Positions 58,988 through 64,000 of a DNA stretch of 64,000 nucleotides are shown here, one piece after another. A program made the position numbers and the translations under genes. The stretch spans positions 1 through 64,000 of the forward strand of contig JAFVGH010000010.1 of the NCBI GenBank assembly GCA_017475045.1. Reading direction: 5' to 3'. The first letter of the stretch is position 1; every line of letters begins with the position of its first letter. The notes below the pieces were generated by a model that made no database searches, was not told the DNA's origin, and worked only from the letters and a program-made list of their open reading frames with translations. The DNA is from Fibrobacter sp. (GTDB lineage: Bacteria > Fibrobacterota > Fibrobacteria > Fibrobacterales > Fibrobacteraceae).

Positions 58988-60829
58988 TTACTTGCGGACC
59001 CGAACACTCCGCATGACGTCCCTATTTCCGTAGCGCATAATGTACACGCCCTCAGAGAGCCCCGCACTTGCAGCATTCCACAAGGCAGAAGCACTCTGGG
59101 TTTTCGGCACAGACATAGACTTGAGCAACTGACCCTTCATATCGAACACCTGGCAGTAGACATTATCAGAGTAGGCATTCCAGTGTATATCGCCTAACCC
59201 AATGGCCTGAGAAGTTTTATCCGAGGCATTGCCCTTCGAATTGGACGACGCACTGCTGTTGCCGTTAGACCCACTGGACTGCGGCGAAACATTACCGGGG
59301 CACAGGGCATTGTCAGAAGTGAACTTTATCCAGTCTACGTTGATGTAGTTTTCGTCAATATTGACCTTGACCACATTTTTCCCTCTGCTAAGCTTCAAAG
59401 TTCCGGTACCTTCAACATCCGTATAGGTATTCCAGTCACCTGTACTCGGGACATCTACCGCCACGCTACCGGCAACATTATCTACAGATAACGAGAATCG
59501 AGTGGTGTTTGCATTCCCTGTAGCCGCCCGAGCCACCACGCTGTACTGCCCTTCACAAGCGACATCCACCGAATAGTTGAACCATTCCCCCGCCATGGTA
59601 TAGCCGATTCCATAGCCGGTTCCTACAGCCACAATACCGGCATCATCCGTACGGTAACCGGTTTTATCATTTTTGTTGTCGGTGTCCCTGTATCCAACAC
59701 CATCGCCACCCTGCATGTAATCTTCCATTTCAATCTTGAATTCAGCAGAAACGCCGGTATTAGAGTTACTGGAAGAAGGTTCAGTAGCAGAGCTGCTGGT
59801 GGGCGTAGAACTTCCACCACTAGAGATTACAATATCGCCGCCATTGGGGACAGCATCGAAATAGATGTAGCCATCCTTGATGGAGGTTGTAATGGCCTTG
59901 CCGCCCTGGGTTCCCGAAACCGTGGTCCAGTTGTTGTCGTTCTTTACGCGAATAGAAAGAGGATAATTGTACTTGGAAATGTTGTCGGCAATGTTATGGG
60001 TCAACTTGACAGTAATGGAGTTTCCGCTAGTAGATGCCGTAGCCGTACTGGCTTTGCGCTCCTTGATATACATGGCGACATAACCCATGGGGGCTACCCA
60101 GATTTTACTGTCATTGTCCTTAGCGTACTGAAGACCCTCTTCCATAGCGTTTGCATCGGTCGGAGAGTAATTCGCATAGCCGTTTGTTCCCGTTGTAAAG
60201 CCATGGGTGAGGAACGCGACCCAGCCGCCTTGCTGAACGGCCGTTTGCATATTGCCCTTGAAATCGCTGGTACCATTACTGCCTGTCATCAACGCAGGGA
60301 CTGCAGCCCAGTTGCTCGGGCCATTCTTACTCATAATACTAGAGCCAGAATTACAAATTCTTCCGACAACATAATTCTGCAGGACCTGGGCATCGCCGGG
60401 AGTATTGCAGTTCGGGTATGCAAGCGTTACACAACCGTAGGGCTGCTGAATATTTTGGTTGATTTTTCCCTTGGATGAAGAAATCTCGTTAGCAGACATC
60501 GTTCCATCGGGATGACTGTCGCTATGACTTGCAATTTCGTGACCAGCTGCAGCTAACTCCTGAACGCCACTCCAAGTGAGCATCCCATTAATATTACCGT
60601 TAGCCCAATTGGTGACGATGTTGAACGTCGCCTTATAGCCGTACTTCTTGAACATGGGCAAAACGATATCAACATCGCTTTGCGGCCCATCGTCAAACGT
60701 GAAAGAAACAGCTGCCGTGCGGAAGCCTGCCCAAGTACCGATTTCAACGGTCTGCGCGTAAGCGGAACCCGCAACGGAGATCGAGAACACCCAACCCATC
60801 GCCATTGCAAGAGAAGTACTCTTTTTCAT
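58988..60829 (-). CDS. Polysaccharide deacetylase (CE4) with CBM6 and T9SS-like tail
   Basis: A 613-residue secreted esterase. Signal peptide to about residue 26 (ending GSAYAQ). The CE4/NodB domain has SFTFDDGPQSD with the metal and base Asp residues and HEIASHSDSHPDG with the two His ligands. A beta-sandwich (about 255-335) and a Ser-rich linker follow, then a CBM6 module (IEMEDYMQGGDGVGYRDTD to VDWIKF, about 360-505), a second Ser-rich linker and a T9SS-like C-terminal domain (GEVQ-less form ending YIMRYGNRDVMRSVRVRK). Probably an acetylxylan esterase. ATG at 60829 (AAAGGTGG at 3 nt) begins the signal peptide; the longer frame is not used. Confidence 0.92.
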   Translation of the reverse strand: MKKSTSLAMAMGWVFSISVAGSAYAQTVEIGTWAGFRTAAVSFTFDDGPQSDVDIVLPMFKKYGYKATFNIVTNWANGNINGMLTWSGVQELAAAGHEIASHSDSHPDGTMSANEISSSKGKINQNIQQPYGCVTLAYPNCNTPGDAQVLQNYVVGRICNSGSSIMSKNGPSNWAAVPALMTGSNGTSDFKGNMQTAVQQGGWVAFLTHGFTTGTNGYANYSPTDANAMEEGLQYAKDNDSKIWVAPMGYVAMYIKERKASTATASTSGNSITVKLTHNIADNISKYNYPLSIRVKNDNNWTTVSGTQGGKAITTSIKDGYIYFDAVPNGGDIVISSGGSSTPTSSSATEPSSSNSNTGVSAEFKIEMEDYMQGGDGVGYRDTDNKNDKTGYRTDDAGIVAVGTGYGIGYTMAGEWFNYSVDVACEGQYSVVARAATGNANTTRFSLSVDNVAGSVAVDVPSTGDWNTYTDVEGTGTLKLSRGKNVVKVNIDENYINVDWIKFTSDNALCPGNVSPQSSGSNGNSSASSNSKGNASDKTSQAIGLGDIHWNAYSDNVYCQVFDMKGQLLKSMSVPKTQSASALWNAASAGLSEGVYIMRYGNRDVMRSVRVRK

Positions 60830-60928
60830 GGTCCACCTTTTGGTTATGTCTATCAGGTAAAGATACATCCAATTTGGCAAAAGGGCTCAATCTTTTTTGT
60901 AAAATTTGGGATATATGCCCTTTTTTGC

Positions 60929-60934
60929 TATTTT
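60929..60934 (+). promoter_or_regulatory. -7 box TATTTT for ABC-F gene (leaderless type)
   Basis: TATTTT-TGGGCA-GTG: 6 nt between box and start, the same layout as at 944-956 and 41285-41297. Confidence 0.45.
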
Positions 60935-60940
60935 TGGGCA

Positions 60941-62827
60941 GTGATCCAGATACAGAATGTCACCAAATCCTTCGGAGTCCAGGTTCTTCTGGACGGGGCA
61001 AGCCTGCTTGTGGGCGACCACGAGCGTGTTGGCCTGGTAGGCCGCAACGGTTGCGGAAAATCCACCCTGTTCAAGATGATTCTCGGGCAAGAATGCCTGG
61101 ACGGCGGCTCCATCGACATTCCCAAGAAATACACTCTGGGCTACTTGCAACAGCACCTGAACTTTACCCACGCCACAGTCCACGAAGAGGCCTGCAGCGT
61201 TCTGAAGCCCAACGAAGACGGCTGGCTAGAAGAACACAAGGTAGAGGCTATCCTTTTTGGCCTCGGGTTCGACGAAGAATCCATGCACAAGAGCCCCATG
61301 CTTTTGTCGGGCGGTTTCCAGATCCGCCTGAACCTGGCAAAGGTCTTGGCAAGCGAACCCGACATGCTCTTGCTGGACGAACCCACCAACTACCTGGACA
61401 TTGTCTCCATGCGTTGGCTCAGCCGGTTCCTTCGGAACTGGAAGGGCGAAGTGCTGCTGATTACCCACGACCATCATTTTATGGACGAGGTCTGCACCCA
61501 TACCGCGGGCATTCACCGTCACAAGATCCGCAAGGTGAAGGGTACGGTGGAAAAACTCCGGGAGACCATCGCCGAAGAAGAAGAGGTGGCCCAGCGTACC
61601 CAGGAGAACGAGGCCAAGAAAAAAGCCCAGCTGGAACAGGTCATCGAACGGTTCCGTTACAAGGCCGCCAAAGCCGCCATGGTACAATCCAAAATCAAGG
61701 CAGCGGCCAAGCTTGCCACAGGCGAGCGGCTCACCCACGAACGCAACCTGGATTTCAGCTTTACCGAGGCTCCTTTCCCAGGCAAACGCATGCTCCAGAT
61801 CAAGGGCTTGTCTTTTGCCTACGACGGCGGGCCGGAACTGATTACCGACCTCACCATGGAAGTGTTCAAGGGCGACCGTATAGCGGTCATAGGCCCCAAC
61901 GGGCGCGGTAAGACAACACTGCTGAATTTGATTGCAAAAGAACTGCAGCCCACCGCAGGCGAAATCAGCCACAACCCGAATTTACAGATCAATTATTTCG
62001 GTCAGACGAACATCAACCGCCTGAACCTGGACAACACCGTCGAAGAAGAAATCGCCACCGCCATCGAAGAGGTGTCGCAGAAGAGCCGCGCCCGCGGACT
62101 TGCGGGGCTCATGATGTTCAGCGGCGATGCGGCTCTCAAGAAGGTAAAAGTCTTGAGCGGTGGCGAACGGAGCCGTGTACTTCTCGGGAAGATTCTGGCC
62201 AGCGCCTGCAACATGCTCTTGCTGGACGAACCGACGAACCACCTGGACATGGAAAGCATCGAAAGCCTGATCGACGCCCTGGAAGACTACGAGGGCACCG
62301 CCCTGGTGGTCACCCACGACGAAGAGCTTTTGCATGCCTTCGCTACAAGGCTCGTGGTGTTCGATGGCGGAAAGTGCCGCATCTTCGAAGGTACCTATGC
62401 CGACTTCCTGGAAAAGGTGGGTTGGGCCTCTGAAAAGAAGCCCGGCGGAACCGAATCTGCAAATATCAAGGTTTCCAACATCGACATTCAAACCGACGGC
62501 GGAAACAATGGGGCCACAGGTAACGCCGCCCCCCGCGCCAAAGAAGACCGCAAGGCCCGCGCCGACTACATCGCCGAACGTTCCAAGGTCATCAAGCCTC
62601 TGGAAAAGAAACTGGCACAGATCGAAGCCGACATTGCAAAGGCCGAAGCCCTGGGCGGTGAACTTGAAGCTAAACTCGTAACCGCCTCGGAATCGGGTGA
62701 CGGCAACGCCATCACCGCCATCGCGAAAGACATGGATGACAACAAGAAGGCTGTGGACAGCCTTTATGAAGCCTGGGAAAAGACCAGCGCTGAGTTGGAA
62801 TCCGCGAAAGATAAATATCCTATTTAG
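60941..62827 (+). CDS. ABC-F family ATPase (ribosome-associated type)
   Basis: A 628-residue soluble protein with two ABC domains and no membrane part. Domain 1: Walker A GRNGCGKST, signature LLSGGFQIRLNLAKVL, Walker B LLLDEPTNYLD. The linker (about 240-315) is charged and helical, as in ABC-F proteins that reach the peptidyl-transferase centre. Domain 2: GPNGRGKTT, LSGGERSRVLLGKI, LLLDEPTNHLD. A C-terminal coiled coil (about 525-625) recalls Uup/YdiF. The start is taken as GTG at 60941, where the family begins (VIQIQNVTKSFG); no upstream in-frame ATG fits. It is probably a translation or ribosome-rescue factor. Confidence 0.9.
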   Translation: MIQIQNVTKSFGVQVLLDGASLLVGDHERVGLVGRNGCGKSTLFKMILGQECLDGGSIDIPKKYTLGYLQQHLNFTHATVHEEACSVLKPNEDGWLEEHKVEAILFGLGFDEESMHKSPMLLSGGFQIRLNLAKVLASEPDMLLLDEPTNYLDIVSMRWLSRFLRNWKGEVLLITHDHHFMDEVCTHTAGIHRHKIRKVKGTVEKLRETIAEEEEVAQRTQENEAKKKAQLEQVIERFRYKAAKAAMVQSKIKAAAKLATGERLTHERNLDFSFTEAPFPGKRMLQIKGLSFAYDGGPELITDLTMEVFKGDRIAVIGPNGRGKTTLLNLIAKELQPTAGEISHNPNLQINYFGQTNINRLNLDNTVEEEIATAIEEVSQKSRARGLAGLMMFSGDAALKKVKVLSGGERSRVLLGKILASACNMLLLDEPTNHLDMESIESLIDALEDYEGTALVVTHDEELLHAFATRLVVFDGGKCRIFEGTYADFLEKVGWASEKKPGGTESANIKVSNIDIQTDGGNNGATGNAAPRAKEDRKARADYIAERSKVIKPLEKKLAQIEADIAKAEALGGELEAKLVTASESGDGNAITAIAKDMDDNKKAVDSLYEAWEKTSAELESAKDKYPI

Positions 62828-62871
62828 ACCGTTCGCGCTAAAGGCAAAAAAGCCTCTCCGGCATGCGCTCA

Positions 62872-62916
62872 CTCTCGCAACCACGCCTCGTTAATACGAG
62901 GCGTTTGTTGCTCACA
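62872..62916 (+). repeat. 45-bp repeat, copy 1, with terminator-like hairpin
   Basis: Nested stem GCAAC-CA-CGCCTCG-TTAATA-CGAGGCG-TTT-GTTGC. Identical to 62969-63013. It lies after the ABC-F gene and may end its transcript. Confidence 0.9.
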
Positions 62917-62968
62917 GTAACGACCGCAAAATTCTATAGATGGAATAAAAAACTCCGGTTGAATTTTG

Positions 62969-63013
62969 CTCTCGCAACCACGCCTCGTTAATACGAGGCG
63001 TTTGTTGCTCACA
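62969..63013 (+). repeat. 45-bp repeat, copy 2, with terminator-like hairpin
   Basis: Identical to the copy 97 bp upstream. It lies 17 bp before the end of the convergent gene at 63030, so it could terminate that gene as well. Confidence 0.9.
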
Positions 63014-63029
63014 TTGAACCGCTTTATCC

Positions 63030-64000
63030 TTACTTCCCGCGGCGGATGCCTAGGGTATAGACGTCTTCGTTCTTGCCCTCGACAGACTTGCCGTTATAAA
63101 CTTTCACCCTGAGCTTGTAGATATACGGGCCGGTCCCTACCAAACGTCCATTTTCGCTACGGGCGCTCCATTCAAAGAAGATGTTACCCGGGTTGTCTAT
63201 GCAATTGGACTTCGCCGGATTCAAGGCATTATAGTACACCGTTGAATCATTACAGCGAATCGTTCCCGACACCCTATTCACGAAACTTCCCAGGTGAGAG
63301 AAATAGTGTCCTTCCCACTTGATCTTTATCTCGGCAAGGGCAGAATCTTTATCTGCGCCCTCCGGCAAGCTTGCAAGCACTGTCGTCGCCAATTCACCCA
63401 AATCATAGCTCAACAGGAATCCGGGCATTCCTAGACTATCAATTACATCCCGTATCGTCATATCCGCAGGGACAGCTAAGGCAACAATGGGTTCCTTGTA
63501 GGGCCACTTTTCAGGATCCTTCGGAATCGTAATCACTCCCGGTGACTGGATTTCGGTACGCTGCTGACCAACAATACGAACCTTTGGATTGAGCAAATGG
63601 GCCTTGTTTCCACTTCGGTCACCAAAGACACCGGGCACAAGCCGCACGGAATCCCCAACCATGGGCAAGACCCCCGTTTCTGATCTCTGGAAATAAACCT
63701 GCACCATGTTCCTTTCGCCACGGATATCTGCCCCCGCAATCCTCAAGGAATCCATAAAGTTCCGCACACCCCTGAAGAACACGAATGTAGATTCCGGGTT
63801 CACCTTTTCGATATCGGAACCCTCACTCAAGTTGATGACCACCATACTGCTATTTTTCGTAACCGTCTGTACGACCGCACTCTGTATAACAGGAGCCACC
63901 TTGTCCTCAATAGAGGTCCTCAGCATTAACTTCACTTCTTCACCGGAATCCTTGTCGATGTAGGTATAATGATAGTTCAAGGAACCCGCATAAACCTTAT
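63030..64000 (-). CDS. C-terminal part of a large protein of unknown function (partial)
   Basis: The frame stays open beyond base 64000 (residues VYAGS precede the apparent TTG start), so only the last 323 codons are seen. The visible part is beta-rich and Ser/Asp/Asn-containing (QTVTKNSSMVVINLSEGSDIEKVNP, FFEWSARSENGRLVGTGPYIYKLRVKVYNGKS). It resembles Ig/cadherin-like repeats of large Fibrobacter surface proteins and ends in basic residues. No catalytic motif is visible and the family is not recognised. Confidence 0.75.
   Translation of the reverse strand, partial: KVYAGSLNYHYTYIDKDSGEEVKLMLRTSIEDKVAPVIQSAVVQTVTKNSSMVVINLSEGSDIEKVNPESTFVFFRGVRNFMDSLRIAGADIRGERNMVQVYFQRSETGVLPMVGDSVRLVPGVFGDRSGNKAHLLNPKVRIVGQQRTEIQSPGVITIPKDPEKWPYKEPIVALAVPADMTIRDVIDSLGMPGFLLSYDLGELATTVLASLPEGADKDSALAEIKIKWEGHYFSHLGSFVNRVSGTIRCNDSTVYYNALNPAKSNCIDNPGNIFFEWSARSENGRLVGTGPYIYKLRVKVYNGKSVEGKNEDVYTLGIRRGK

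Noticed and set aside
62872..63013. Possible minimal CRISPR array from two 45-bp repeats
   Set aside because: Only two units, self-complementary hairpins with terminator-like form, no cas genes nearby.

Overview
The window looks like a chromosomal piece of a Fibrobacter-type anaerobic plant-fibre degrader (FCB group). The evidence is a TIGR02147-family regulator, two lipoproteins with the Fibrobacter-specific FISUMP domain, two GH9 cellulases, a GH5 enzyme, pectin lyases, CE1/CE4-type esterases with poly-Ser linkers and T9SS-like C-termini, a futalosine-pathway mqnA, a reverse rubrerythrin, and Bacteroidetes-like -7 promoter boxes (TAnnTTT). No rRNA, tRNA, CRISPR array, transposase or integrase was recognised.

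Layout. 1-9.2 kb: a pectin locus with a truncated beta-helix protein, a divergent TIGR02147 regulator, a PL1-like pectate lyase, a PL11 rhamnogalacturonan lyase and a FISUMP lipoprotein. 9.4-23.5 kb: an accessory island of ten genes, all on the minus strand: hsdR, fic, hsdM, hsdS, two KAP P-loop NTPases, a membrane protein, a DUF2971 protein, a PIN-GNAT-PUA-like fusion and an ASCH protein. Its middle is clearly A+T-rich. 23.5-34.3 kb: core metabolism and ion transport (aminotransferase, citrate synthase, metY, nuoA, reverse rubrerythrin, Ktr-type potassium uptake), a GtrA protein and a nucleotide-sugar epimerase gene broken by a stop codon. 34.4-44 kb: an OmpA/TSP3 porin-like protein, a MacB-like ABC exporter followed by a GH9 cellulase, eda, a response-regulator diguanylate cyclase and mqnA. 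44-50 kb: an intracellular GH5 overlapping a CoA-transferase gene, a nudix-patatin-DUF1653 operon and a second GH9. 50-64 kb: an esterase lipoprotein, a five-gene dpp-type peptide ABC operon, folD, a CE4 deacetylase, an ABC-F protein and the end of a large surface protein.

Two things stand out. First, three promoters of the pectin locus carry a 16-bp inverted repeat (GTTGTC-N4-GACAAC type) at exactly the same distance (49.5 bp from palindrome centre to the -7 box). The same site sits one helical turn further from a fourth, divergent promoter. This points to a local pectin regulon, perhaps controlled by the adjacent TIGR02147 protein. Second, the island joins a complete type I restriction system to a conserved-looking train of KAP, membrane, DUF2971 and PIN/ASCH genes that does not match a defence system I can name. 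A recurrent secondary pattern is -7 boxes only 6-9 nt from start codons in ten genes, which suggests widespread leaderless transcription.
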